From Hemicentrotus pulcherrimus (Eukaryota; Echinodermata; Echinoidea; Camarodonta; Strongylocentrotidae): DNA of 15,136 bases. The notes beneath the pieces were generated by a model, which was not told the origin of the DNA, did not search any database, and saw nothing but the letters and a program-made list of their open reading frames with translations. The DNA lies in the NCBI GenBank assembly GCA_003118195.1, contig BEXV01002497.1:14365-29500 (forward strand). The letters run 5' to 3'. This document shows positions 6,880-15,067 of this stretch, piece after piece (the stretch's first letter is position 1; every line of letters starts with the position of its first letter). Position numbers and translations under genes: made by a program.

Positions 6880-7140
6880 TGGCTCCCTCTCTCTTTCTCT
6901 TTCCAAGGTCGTGTTTCTCTCTTGTTCTTGTCCCTGCCGTTCTATCATACCCCTCTCAAAACCCTGTTTCCCCATCTCTCTTGCGCTCTCTCGCCTCAAT
7001 GTCCAAATTTCCCTCTCGTAATACACCACTTTATATGTATCACCCTCTATCATGCGAACTATTCTATATTTCTCAATAATTCTCAATTCTCTTTCCATCT
7101 CTTCTTTCCTTTTGTAAATATCGCTCCCTTCGTATTATAA
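6880..7140. repeat. CT-rich tract and spacer, unit B
   Basis: An imperfect TCTCTTTCTC-type tract contains words shared with unit A such as GTCGTGTTTCTCTC and CTTGCGCTCTCT. It corresponds in position to 1016-1150. Open frames crossing it are low-complexity and not supported as coding. Confidence 0.55.
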
Positions 7141-7474
7141 CATTCTATTCAAAAATGTACATTAGACTTTTCACCAAATAAAATGATATACCTTCACTCT
7201 ACAGCTCTAGTTGAGGTAACAGGATCGTAACAACTTTCAACAAATCAGCGAAGGTGTCATTTTCAATATCCTAATATGTATCTGTATTGTTCTCACATTT
7301 ATAAAGATGGAGAAGGCTATTGAAATTGCCTTTGATTTTTCGAAAGTAACGACCGGGCTTATTTTTAAAATTCCATTCAACATCTTTCTTCTTTTCCTAT
7401 CATATTGTGTTAAATACGACAAACAAAAAGACAAAAACACACAACAAACAAGAGTGTTTGAATTTGAAAACGCA
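7141..7474. other. Conserved non-coding 3' flank of zinc-finger gene B
   Basis: This is homologous to 1151-1461 of unit A over nearly its full length, including TTCACCAAATAAAATGAT and CACTCTACAGCTCTAGTTG. No conserved open frame spans it. Confidence 0.55.
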
Positions 7475-7480
7475 TTTATT
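7475..7480 (-). terminator. Poly(A) signal of zinc-finger gene B
   Basis: AATAAA on the minus strand lies about 138 nt past the premature stop of copy B and in the same place relative to the ancestral stop as the signal of copy A. The 3' UTR of B is therefore longer and includes the former coding tail. Confidence 0.6.
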
Positions 7481-7617
7481 CAGATTCATGAAACATAAAT
7501 GTCTAAAATGAAGACTTGAATTGCACGAGATAATCCTCATGAGTTCGACAATTGAAGTAGACACCCCAATCGTTTGAGAATATGAGTTCTGCAAATAAAG
7601 ACTCGTCAGCTAGGTGG

Positions 7618-8632
7618 CTATCCTCTCAAGTTTGCCACCGGGAAATGCATCTTGAAGTGTCGGTTGAGGCTGCTGCTGCATGTGAATTCTCTTTCACATC
7701 CCTCGAATGAACATCGATACGGCCGCTCTCCAGTGTGAACGCGACGATGCCTAATCAACTGAGACGGACATGCTAAGATCATAGGGCAGTACTGGCAGCA
7801 GTAAACATGACTTCCGGTGTGAATCCGGCGATGAATGCGAAGATGTATCTTCTTGGCGAACGACTTGGGGCATGATCGACACTGAAAACGGTGATCGGGC
7901 GAAGGCGGAGGTGACGTGGCGAAACGCTTCCTCGGCGGGGATGACGTCGGTGACGAAGCTCTCTTACGATCCGCTACGAGGCTCGGAGTTGGTGTCGACG
8001 ACGGTATCAACCAGTTGACGAACGAGTGTTGATCCGTTCCGGACGCCTTCACCGGTTGCGGTTGTGACTCCCTCTTGCCCTCCAACGGAGGTCTACCATG
8101 AGCGACTGTAGTCTGGCACAGGGGACAGTTCGAAACATTGCAGTGAAAGATGCTCGAGGTTGTTTGTCGACGGTGTCGAGACCAGATGACGGAGGCGATG
8201 GCCTTGTTGAAGTCGGGCTCGTGTATCTTGACGGGGATGGGCATGGCGGAAATCCTGGTCATCGGGAAGAATACGGGCAGAGTGGTCCGCATGGGGTTTG
8301 CAAGGAGAGGAGAAGACCTGAAATGGAAAAAAGGGAGAGAATAAGTATTAGACTATGACTCAGAGAAATTCATTTAACTTTAGTTCTGGATTACCAATAA
8401 TTTTAACAGAAAAAAAAAGAGTTTTAACTTGTTTTCAAATAAGAAATCATTTCTGAAGGAAAAACAACAAATTCAATCAAAAACAAAACCTACTTTAACT
8501 TAGTAGGTGAGACATGTCACTATCACCCAAAACTATTCTGGCCTATCATTCTGTTTTGAGCGCTAGAAAAATTAATGTGATAGAAATCTGAAAGGCATGG
8601 CAAAGAAATGACAAATTCAATACTTACTCCAT
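7618..8632 (-). CDS. C2H2 zinc-finger transcription factor, copy B (two exons, truncated tail)
   Basis: The CDS is complement(join(7618..8317, 8628..8632)), 234 aa. The gene plan matches copy A: ATGGA in exon 1, donor GTAAGT (8622-8627), acceptor TTTCCATTTCAG, giving MESSPLLANP in frame. Residues 1-232 align with copy A without a gap. All zinc ligands sit at the same positions (C148/C151/H164/H168, C176/C179/H192/H196, C204/C209/H222/H226). The basic DRKRA...RKRF stretch and the C61/C66/C69 group are kept. The first linker is closer to canonical here (TGSHVY). One extra base near 7627, in a CTCTC context, shifts the frame after NL, so the protein ends NLRG and lacks the tail of copy A. A further 5-base loss lies beyond. 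The intact body suggests a working gene with a shortened C terminus rather than a dead one. Role inferred: nuclear DNA-binding regulator with altered specificity. Confidence 0.85.
8318..8627 (-). other. Intron 1 of zinc-finger gene B
   Basis: A 310-bp intron with GTAAGTATTG at its 5' end and a pyrimidine tract ending TTTTTTCCATTTCAG at its 3' end, as in copy A. The 30 or so bases next to the donor are nearly unchanged between the two genes (GTAAGTATTGAATTTGTCA on the minus strand). Confidence 0.85.
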
Positions 8633-8743
8633 GTAAGATATAGGTGAGATGGTTATCGTAGTGGAAACAGTGACAAAAGTATTCCCCAAAGATTTTCTAA
8701 AGAGTTGAACCGGTAAATATGCCTTCCTCGAATATAGTCAAGT

Positions 8744-9010
8744 GTCAGAATGGTAGTTTGAGTCACGTTTACCGTGTATTTATTTGATTACTTCATATTC
8801 GGTAATCTATTGCGTTCAGTGATTGGTCGAGAGTTTGCCCATTAGGTGCCGCGTGATGAAAGGCTGCTGAAACGGACCAATCAGAGGAGAGGACTATTTA
8901 TCGCTATAGAAATGTCAGTCTTTGTCGCCGCCGACTATCAACGCGCGAAACAATAGCTTCCTAAGTGCCTCTCCTTCGCATTGATCTATCATGGATTATA
9001 ATGTTATGAG
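8744..9010 (-). promoter_or_regulatory. Promoter block of zinc-finger gene B (possibly bidirectional)
   Basis: On the minus strand: CCAAT boxes at 8877-8881 and 8821-8825 (either orientation), a TATA-like ATAAATA (8777-8783), and a cap-like CCATTCTGAC (8744-8753) with its A at 8751, about 32 bp below the TATA. That spacing fits an RNA polymerase II promoter, and no ATG precedes 8632. Copy A keeps the CCAAT boxes and cap site, but its TATA-like site is weaker (GAAATACAAGG). On the plus strand, TATTTAT and TCAGTC follow the second CCAAT, so divergent transcription is also possible. Confidence 0.65.
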
Positions 9011-9675
9011 GATTTAAATGCTTTTCATGAAAGAATTATTATTATGTAACGTGCTAAAGTGTTCAATACTAGTTGTTGTAGTCTTAGTTTTAGAAATCTC
9101 AATTAAAATCTGATAACATTAATTTTTCAGTAAGTTTTGCCCAAACTATTCCAAAAGAAAAATAGCGCGACGTAGACACAGTAGGGCTATCAATTAAAGC
9201 AAACAGTTTAATGTAAAAGAAGAGCCAGCAAATTTACTCGATTTTGTAGTTCCAGAGAAAAAATAGTAACATTTTATTTTTCGTATCGCTGATAATAATA
9301 AAAGGTACAATGAACAAGATTTATCAAATTCATGAATCTGAGGACAGAGACAATTTATCGAGTATATAGCCCCCAACAAATAACTTTTGGAAAATAGATG
9401 AAGGGAAGTCGATAAATCGAGATTCAGTGTTGCAATTCTGTGCTCATTTATTGGTAAATATATAATTGTTACTTTGCTTTCATTTTATAGTGGTGCACGT
9501 CACAAAAACTCTCATCGAGTTTATCTTGCCTGAAATGCAATTTATTTGAGAAACTTGGGTTACGAAGAAATAAAAATCAGACTCTTATTTAGCAAAGGAA
9601 TTCCATGTTTTTATATATCGCCCAATTATATTCACGTCGATATTTCTGCGATGCAAGGCACACGCAATCAAATAA
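9011..9675. other. Upstream non-coding sequence, unit B; no gene seen
   Basis: Homologous in blocks to 3011-3985 of unit A, but without the 281-bp segment. Short open frames on the minus strand (9194-9379) and plus strand (9546-9728) do not keep their frame against unit A. Confidence 0.5.
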
Positions 9676-9805
9676 ATGCCATTGTTACGTCACCAATGAA
9701 TGGTCAAGTTATGCGGCTTGACCAATAGCGTCATAATAGAATTGACTTTCTAGTCAGCCAACAAACTCTCGACCAATCACAGTTTGAGAAAACGCCCAGT
9801 TAGTG
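9676..9805 (+). promoter_or_regulatory. Distal CCAAT/CRE block D1, unit B
   Basis: TTACGTCA (9685-9692) runs directly into CCAAT (9693-9697). A second CCAAT with GCGTCATAAT follows at 9722, then ACAAACTCTCGACCAATCA at 9761-9779. Order and spacing match 4002-4097 in unit A. Here the first CCAAT is complete, where A has CCAAC. A TGACGCGTCA palindrome follows near 9803-9812 and is missing from A. Confidence 0.55.
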
Positions 9806-10060
9806 ACGCGTCAATAGGATTTGATCACAATTGGTGTTGTAGGATCACATGCGGCATAGCTTTGCTTTTTGCCTACAGGGTTGAACGACCTTTTCTCTTC
9901 CATACTGGTTGTAAAATGATGCAAACAAGTGAATAATTATTATGATTAGGGTTTCTGACATACACAAGAAAGGGATATCCAATAATTCTGTTATTCTATT
10001 TAGTGAAACCTCAGCTTATCAATTTGTATGCGTTCTCATCTAGTGTCATAATCATATTAA

Positions 10061-10415
10061 AGGTAAAGACCAGTTTTGGAAACGCCCCCTCTCAAAAAAA
10101 TGAAAAAGAAGAATATGTTTTGACTAATACGTGATGCTATAAATTTTGCCGGGAAACCGCCTACTAATTGATTTATTTGGTAAATTATTATATCTATCCG
10201 GACTGGATAGCTATAGGGTAGTCCCATATACATCTTTCTGTGTACAGTGCTTGTAAATTTAACGGTAAGACTGGGCCAAATTTATTATCATTTTGATGAT
10301 TCCAGAACCTTGCAGTACACACCAATACTTGTATGTAAGGTGATCAACCTTTTCTGATCGATTCCATTTCGTTTCTTGCAAAATGCAATTGCATGACCAG
10401 AACTTGTCTATACCT
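10061..10415. mobile_element. 355-bp MITE with TTAA target duplication, unit B only
   Basis: The left end AGGTAAAGACCAGTTTTGG and the reversed right end AGGTATAGACAAGTTCTGG form 19-bp terminal inverted repeats with three mismatches. TTAA flanks the element on both sides (10057-10060 and 10416-10419). Unit A has the same flanking sequence with one TTAA (4361-4364) and no element. That is the signature of insertion into TTAA, as made by piggyBac-superfamily transposases; the superfamily assignment is inference. It has no open frame and must move in trans. A small internal palindrome CTATCCGGACTGGATAG lies at about 10194-10210. Confidence 0.88.
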
Positions 10416-10790
10416 TTAACAGCCATCTGTTTACGAGGAGATTTTCATTTTGTTTGTTGATTATTTATATGATTATTTGTTGTTTGTCTGTCTGCCTGTT
10501 ATTTTTTTTTTGTGATTTAGTACATGTATGATTATACTATTTCGTATAGTTATGTTTGTTTATTATATATTTTTTCACTTTTAGAAACAATGAACTTGTG
10601 TGTCATACAATGTAGCTAACATAAATGTAACAAAAAAATGAACGAATTCGATGATAAATAAAAGCAGATTCCTTTGATGAGTATACTATGAGTATATCGC
10701 CCACTTTTTCAAACGTTTCCATTCATCAAATTAAAACAGTTATTGAAGATGCATCCTGCATAGGCGGTTACATGTATTTCAGTAAGTTCT
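10416..10790. other. Non-coding spacer, unit B
   Basis: AT-rich sequence matches 4365-4760 of unit A (TTTGTTTGTTGATTATTTA, GTCTGTCTGCCTG, TTTCAAACGTTTCCATTCA, GAAGATGCATCCTGCA). No gene is recognised. Confidence 0.5.
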
Positions 10791-10794
10791 TTGT

Positions 10795-11005
10795 TACATC
10801 ACCAATTCTTTGTTACGTCACCAGTGCAAGGCGCAAGGTAATAATATGAGAGCGGCTTATACTATAGACTGACTTTGATCTTTACAAGGGCGAACTCTCG
10901 ACCAATCATCAGTCGATAACCGCTCACACCTTTTCAAAGGGAGGCGGGAAGACGGATTAAGAAACAAATCATTGCTTTCAATCTGAAGAGCTGTTGTTAA
11001 AATCT
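10795..11005 (+). promoter_or_regulatory. Distal CCAAT/CRE/E2F-like block D2, unit B
   Basis: TTACGTCA (10813-10820), CTTTGATC (10873-10880), GCGAACTCTCGACCAATCA (10890-10908) and GGCGGGAA (10943-10950) occur in the same order as in unit A. The 19-bp element has one substitution here. The flanking GATTAAGAAACA and TCAGATAGCTCCTTGAACTG are also conserved. No gene follows on the plus strand before the CT tract. Confidence 0.55.
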
Positions 11006-11164
11006 CTGATCTCAGATAGCTCCTTGAACTGAATATCCCAATAAATTAATAACAACATTATAAATTACATATAGATTTTTAAGCCAAAGTATATTTTCAC
11101 ATATTTCCATGGATGGATAAAATTCTAATCTAAGACGATCGATCGACAAAAATAATTTTGCAAA

Positions 11165-11640
11165 GCAATGTATTTCGCCATCTCCCTCTCCGTTCCTTCC
11201 TTTCTTTTTCTTTGTCCATCTGATTCTTCCTCTCTCTCTCTCTCTTTCTCTCTATCTCTCTCTCTCTCTCTCATACTCTTTCTCTCTCCATCCACTCTCC
11301 CTTTCTCCACATTTCTCTTTCCACATCTCTGTCCCTCGCTCTCCTATATCCATCTCTATATTTCCTCTTTCTGTCATTTTCTATATTCTCTCTTTTTCCT
11401 CGCTCGCTCCTCCTTGGATCATTATCATTCCACCTCTTCTCTTTCTTTATGATTTCCAGGCCCCTATTTCTCACCTCTTTCCACCTCTTTCTTATTTCTC
11501 GTATCAATATTATCACTCTCTTCTGTTCCGATATCTTATCTCGTATAAACATTTCCGTTGTTACACTGTCTCTTTCTTCCCTTTATCTATGAATATATCT
11601 ACATCTCTCTCCCTGCTCCCATTCTCCCATATCTATCTAT
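11165..11640. repeat. CT-rich simple-sequence tract at the end of unit B
   Basis: It begins after TTTTGCAAAGCAATGTATTTCG, which also precedes the CT-rich centre of the inverted repeat in unit A (5119-5140). TCTCTCTC runs dominate to about 11290, with degenerate pyrimidine-rich sequence to about 11640. Open frames on both strands are low-complexity. The reversed counterpart in unit A is the GA tract at 5285-5940. Confidence 0.7.
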
Positions 11641-11815
11641 TCATCATCCCTTCTTCCGAACAAGTCGATCAAAAGAGGATTTATGTCAGTCGTTCAAAAG
11701 TAATGGATGAAATGAAAGAAAGAAGAAAAAAAAGGGGGGGGGGAAGAAAGAAGTATTACCTTAGTTACAGCAGACTCACACAAATGTCGACATTTTTTCA
11801 ACGGGAAGTCGATAA

Positions 11816-11887
11816 GCGTTGGTGGTATAGTGGTTAGCATAGTTGCCTTCCAAGCAATTGACCCGGGTTCGATTCCCGGCCATCGCA
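11816..11887 (+). tRNA. tRNA-Gly(TCC), one acceptor mismatch
   Basis: 72 nt, anticodon TCC, A box TGGTATAGTGG and B box GGTTCGATTCC. The acceptor strands GCGTTGG and CCATCGC pair except for a T-T mismatch at the fourth pair; the other Gly genes have CCAACGC. A TTTTT terminator follows within five bases. Probably still functional, though the mismatch could mark early decay. The upstream flank is unrelated to the repeat segments near 85, 660 and 6520. Confidence 0.88.
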
Positions 11888-11973
11888 ACCTTTTTATTTG
11901 TTTGTAGGTTCTGCTTGTAGCAACTTATCAAACGATAATTACAGAACATAATATTCACAAAAATGATAATCAA

Positions 11974-12150
11974 CCCCCCCCCCAAACCTCTTCCTGCCTC
12001 TCTCTCCCTCCCCTTCCTCCCTTCCTCTCCTTCCCTCTATCTCCCCCCTCTCTCCCTCCCTCTCTCCCTCCCTCTATCACTCTCCTTCTATCTGTCTGTT
12101 TTTTGTCATTTGCTATCTCTCTTTATCTCTCTGTCTCTCTTCATTATTTT
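11974..12150. repeat. Poly-C run and CT-rich tract between tRNA genes
   Basis: Ten C, then about 150 bp of TCTCCCTCCC-type sequence. No coding or RNA feature is seen inside. Confidence 0.7.
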
Positions 12151-12262
12151 CTCGTTCGAAGTATTGTAGGCCTACCAAAAACATATACAACATATCTACT
12201 CTGAAATTGAATCGTTGCTTTTTGCCACAACTTTCTAAATGTAAAGGCGGATAAAAGAGAGA

Positions 12263-12334
12263 GCGTTGGTGGTATAGTGGTTAGCATAGTTGCCTTCCAA
12301 GCAATTGACCCGGGTTCAATTCCCGGCCAACGCA
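12263..12334 (+). tRNA. tRNA-Gly(TCC)
   Basis: 72 nt with a perfect seven-pair acceptor stem (GCGTTGG/CCAACGC), anticodon TCC and A box TGGTATAGTGG. The B box is GGTTCAATTCC: G to A at the purine position, still within the GGTTCRANNCC consensus. T-rich stops (TTTT, then TTTTTTT) follow within 20 nt. Confidence 0.94.
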
Positions 12335-12757
12335 TATTGTTTTATTTTTTTGTTGTAATTTTATCTTATTTTGTTAGGTTCTTCCGTAACTGAAAACAGA
12401 AATAGTAACTGTGAACTTCATATTAGATTTTTGTGAATTATTGTGAATTATTTTCATCATAATACATTTTTATTTTTTTTCTCTGTTGTCACTCCCTCCC
12501 CCTCCCTTAGCTTAATCGCTTTTTAACTGACGCGAGATTTCAAATTCAAGGTCAATTTTGATAGAAAAAGAAATGAACAAAGATGAGCTTTCTTTTTTTT
12601 GTATTGGTGTATATTTAAAACCTGTTGTTGATTCGCAACATCAAGCAAGATACAGTGTTATTTACATGCTTAAACCAAAATTCAAAGCTCTACCTATATT
12701 TCACCTTGAAACAATTACAGGTAGTGTCAAAGCCAACTATACTGCTTGTATAACGAA
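12335..12757. other. Spacer between tRNA-Gly and tRNA-Asn; nothing seen
   Basis: AT-rich sequence. A plus-strand open frame from 12558 runs through the tRNA-Asn gene and is therefore accidental. TTGTGAATTATTGTGAATTAT near 12434 is a short tandem repeat. Confidence 0.55.
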
Positions 12758-12774
12758 GCTTCTGTGGCGCAATT

Positions 12775-12824
<50 letters not shown>

Positions 12825-12831
12825 AGGAGCG
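12758..12831 (+). tRNA. tRNA-Asn(GTT)
   Basis: 74 nt, acceptor strands GCTTCTG and CAGGAGC with one G-T wobble, discriminator G. Anticodon GTT lies within CGGCTGTTAACCG. The A box is TGGCGCAATTGG and the B box GGTTCAAGCCC. A T-rich stop follows. It reads AAC/AAU. The preceding bases TAACGAA are shared with the gene at 15011. Confidence 0.95.
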
Positions 12832-13232
12832 TTTCTTCTTTTTTAAATGTATTATTGACTAATGTTATCCATTCTTCTAATCTTTGTTTTTACTCAAAAG
12901 AAAAAAAGGGAGAAGAAAGAAAGAAGGGAGAAATGGATTATCAATCCTAGAAAATACACTGTGGTATATAGATGTTATAATAACTGAAACATAATGTGAT
13001 GAACACTATAAAAATAGCACATATTTTTTTTGTCCCGGAAATTGGAAAATTATGCCGACCGATATTTCATTCAGTGAGGAAGGGGGTGGGGGATAAGGTC
13101 AGTTTTTTGTTGTTAATTTAGAGTACAAACATATTTCACTTTTGATCAAATTGTTTCTTCTTCTCAGCTCGCTCAATGATCGGTGCCCGTTGAAAAGACA
13201 ATCAACATTAATCCAACATTTGTTGCATAGAA
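12832..13232. other. Spacer between two tRNA-Asn genes; nothing seen
   Basis: It holds an AAAAGAAAAAAAGGGAGAAG purine stretch and a GGAAGGGGGTGGGGGATAAGG G-rich patch (split: GGAAGGGGG, TGGGGGATAAGG). No gene or repeat partner is recognised. Confidence 0.55.
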
Positions 13233-13249
13233 GCTTCTGTGGCGCAATT

Positions 13250-13299
<50 letters not shown>

Positions 13300-13306
13300 A
13301 GGAGCG
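13233..13306 (+). tRNA. tRNA-Asn(GTT), identical to the copy at 12758
   Basis: All 74 bases equal those of the gene at 12758-12831, including the less common A in the B box (GGTTCAAGCCC). The flanks differ apart from a short GAAG before the gene. A TTTTT stop follows seven bases after the end. Identity without shared flanks suggests old duplication with conversion or selection. Confidence 0.95.
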
Positions 13307-13479
13307 AGATTCTTTTTGGAGTAAATTTCGTTACGCATTCAAATTCATGAACAAATAAAGGATTATCTTTTAGTTTTCGTTTTTTTACCCCCCCCCCCAC
13401 AATATGTTGATAAAGTGCAACAATTCAATAAAAGAATAAAACAAGTTACTGTACGGTATTTCAATGTTCAAACTGGAGA

Positions 13480-13860
13480 TTGCATAGATTTTGTTGCTAA
13501 GTTGGTCAACAACTATCCAAACAAGAAGCAACTTACATTTGCAACCAATATTGTGATCAAGACATTGTTATGCAACAAGTGAATGTAATATCTCGTTGAA
13601 ATTCATTGCGAACATATCTTACTGGAGTGTATTTAAAAAAATGAAATTATAAATCTCTAAGATAAATAGTGAAATATCTTTTACATGGAAAGCGGCAGAT
13701 GACTACGAAATTTAGTTGCACGCTCATTTAACATCTAACGTGTGCATTGAAAAGATTAACAAACAACCGGCATAGCGAACCTTTTGTGGCGCAATTGGCT
13801 AGCACCCAGGAGCGACAAATTCTTTTAATGGAAAAATGTGTCTTTATATGTAAAATCCCT
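13480..13860 (+). repeat. tRNA-Asn-bearing segment, first copy (decayed)
   Basis: This segment pairs with about 14680-15125. Shared landmarks in order: AACAAGAAGCAACTTA, CATTGAA/GTTGAA with TTCA, CTGGAGTGTATT, AAATGAAAT(T/C)ATAAATCTC, AAGATAAAT, TTTAGTTGCACGCTCAT, the tRNA position, and ATGTGTCTTTAT/TTGTGTCTTTAT. It is a direct duplication of roughly 400 bp in which the tRNA here has been broken and the other kept. Confidence 0.7.
13780..13814 (+). pseudogene. tRNA-Asn pseudogene, internal deletion of 39 nt
   Basis: The 5' acceptor strand and D arm (CCTTTTGTGGCGCAATTGGC, then TAGC) join directly to the 3' acceptor strand ACCCAGGAGCG. The anticodon arm, variable loop and T arm are gone: 35 nt against 74. 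The first base and one stem base of the acceptor are also changed. It is placed where its duplicate at 15011 has a whole gene. Confidence 0.9.
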
Positions 13861-14098
13861 GAATATTATTATTTTTTAATAAACTTCGCCATATGAAAAC
13901 TACGTACATGTATGTATACACCCTTAACAAAATTGGCAAAGGCAGAAAAACAGACAAAGGAACACATGGCGACATTTTGTACAAATTTATATTATCATGG
14001 GATAACGTGGATCAAATCATTTAAAGGCTGAAGAGAAGCGGCAATACAAAAATAAGTAGGGTTTTACTGTATTATGTTTTTCAATTAGATTAAGTAGA
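13815..14098. other. Spacer; nothing seen
   Basis: AT-rich sequence with TACGTACATGTATGTATACA near 13900. No open frame or RNA gene is supported. Confidence 0.5.
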
Positions 14099-14170
14099 GC
14101 GTTGGTGGTATAGTGGTTAGCATAGTTGCCTTCCAAGCAATTGACCCGGGTTCGATTCCCGGCCAACGCA
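14099..14170 (+). tRNA. tRNA-Gly(TCC)
   Basis: 72 nt with perfect acceptor pairing GCGTTGG/CCAACGC, anticodon TCC, A box TGGTATAGTGG and B box GGTTCGATTCC. This is the cleanest Gly copy in the window. TTTT and a run of nine T follow. It sits between the deleted Asn pseudogene and the last Asn gene. Confidence 0.96.
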
Positions 14171-14387
14171 ATGTTTTCGTTTCTTTTTTTTTCTTTTTTT
14201 ATTCTAAAAATCCGCCTGTAACATTTAACCAAATGCCTTCTTTGTTTTCATTTTTCAATTTCATTCAATTTTAGATTATAAAAGTCTATTTTGAAAGTTG
14301 TTATCATATCTCGCATAACGAGATTTTGTTGCTTTTAAACTACTGAACACGTTAAATAATTATACTAAGTTAGACAGCACCACATGT

Positions 14388-14450
14388 GCGCTTAGAAACA
14401 CCTGCATGTCTAAAGCGCCCTATTGATGTAATTATTATTTGTATTACTAC
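14388..14450. mobile_element. Relic of a GCGCTT...AAAGCGC...(ATT)n dispersed repeat
   Basis: GCGCTTAGAAACACCTGCAT, TCTAAAGCGCCCTATTGATG and TAATTATTATTTGT follow one another. The layout (two inverted GCGC cores and an ATT tail) matches the repeat at 5661-5747. It is degraded, and its family is unnamed here. Confidence 0.45.
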
Positions 14451-14540
14451 CCTCTTTGTATTTCTTTACGCTTGTTACAGACAGTTTTCAAATTCTTACA
14501 CTTTTTAAAAGAATCAACTACTGTTTCTACTTTCTTTGTA

Positions 14541-14600
14541 CAGACCACCCAAGGGAGACAATAAGTGGTCTCTATAGGCAGGTGGTCTTTATGTACAGGT
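14541..14600. repeat. Degenerate tandem repeat of a GGTCTnTAT motif
   Basis: AAGTGGTCTCTATAGGCAGG is followed by TGGTCTTTATGTACAGG, two imperfect units of about 18 bp with a common core (G)TGGTCTYTAT...CAGG. A third, weaker hit, ACAGACCACCCAAGG, is inverted just upstream. Confidence 0.5.
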
Positions 14601-14679
14601 TCCTTTAGTACATGTTTCACTCTATCCTACCTCTCTTTTTTCCTATCAACTTTCCAGCTGGTACCCCTTCTCTTTCTTC

Positions 14680-15030
14680 TCAACTACCCGAATAAGAAAC
14701 AACTTATGCATGCAATCATTATTCAGACCATTGAAATAAAATGACACACATAATTATAGCATAGCAAGTAAATATAATTATAACTCATTGAAGTTCAATA
14801 TGAACATGACTTCTGGAGTGTATTAAAAGCAAACATGAAAAAACATACACGAAAATGAAATCATAAATCTCCAAGATAAATTTTGCAATGTTTCTACAGG
14901 TAGGGCGTTCGATGAATTCACAATTGTTCAATTTTAGTTGCACGCTCATGCGACAGTTAAAGTGTACATTGATTATACGATACAAATAAACCTAATACTA
15001 GAATAACGAAGCTTCTGTGGCGCAATTAGC

Positions 15031-15067
<37 letters not shown>

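Larger units (their letters stand above)
14171..14680. other. Spacer with repeat relics; no gene
   Basis: Apart from the two repeats listed separately (14388-14450 and 14541-14600), this is AT-rich sequence without a supported open frame. Confidence 0.5.

Noticed and set aside
7400..7594. Minus-strand frame containing TSIVELMRIISCNSSLHF, first read as a separate gene
   Set aside because: It is the former C-terminal tail of zinc-finger copy B, left out of frame by the one-base insertion and the 5-base loss; no start or promoter of its own is evident.
11694..11985. Minus-strand frames with GNRTRVNCLEGNYANHYTTN or RWPGIEPGSIAWKATMLT, also at 232-669, 747-944, 12144-12335 and 14017-14232
   Set aside because: These are antisense translations of tRNA-Gly copies, a well-known source of false protein predictions.
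12558..13400. Plus-strand frame through the first tRNA-Asn and minus-strand frame with GGLEPPTFRLTAERANQLRH
   Set aside because: Both obtain their recognisable part from tRNA-Asn sequence (sense or antisense) and are not proteins.
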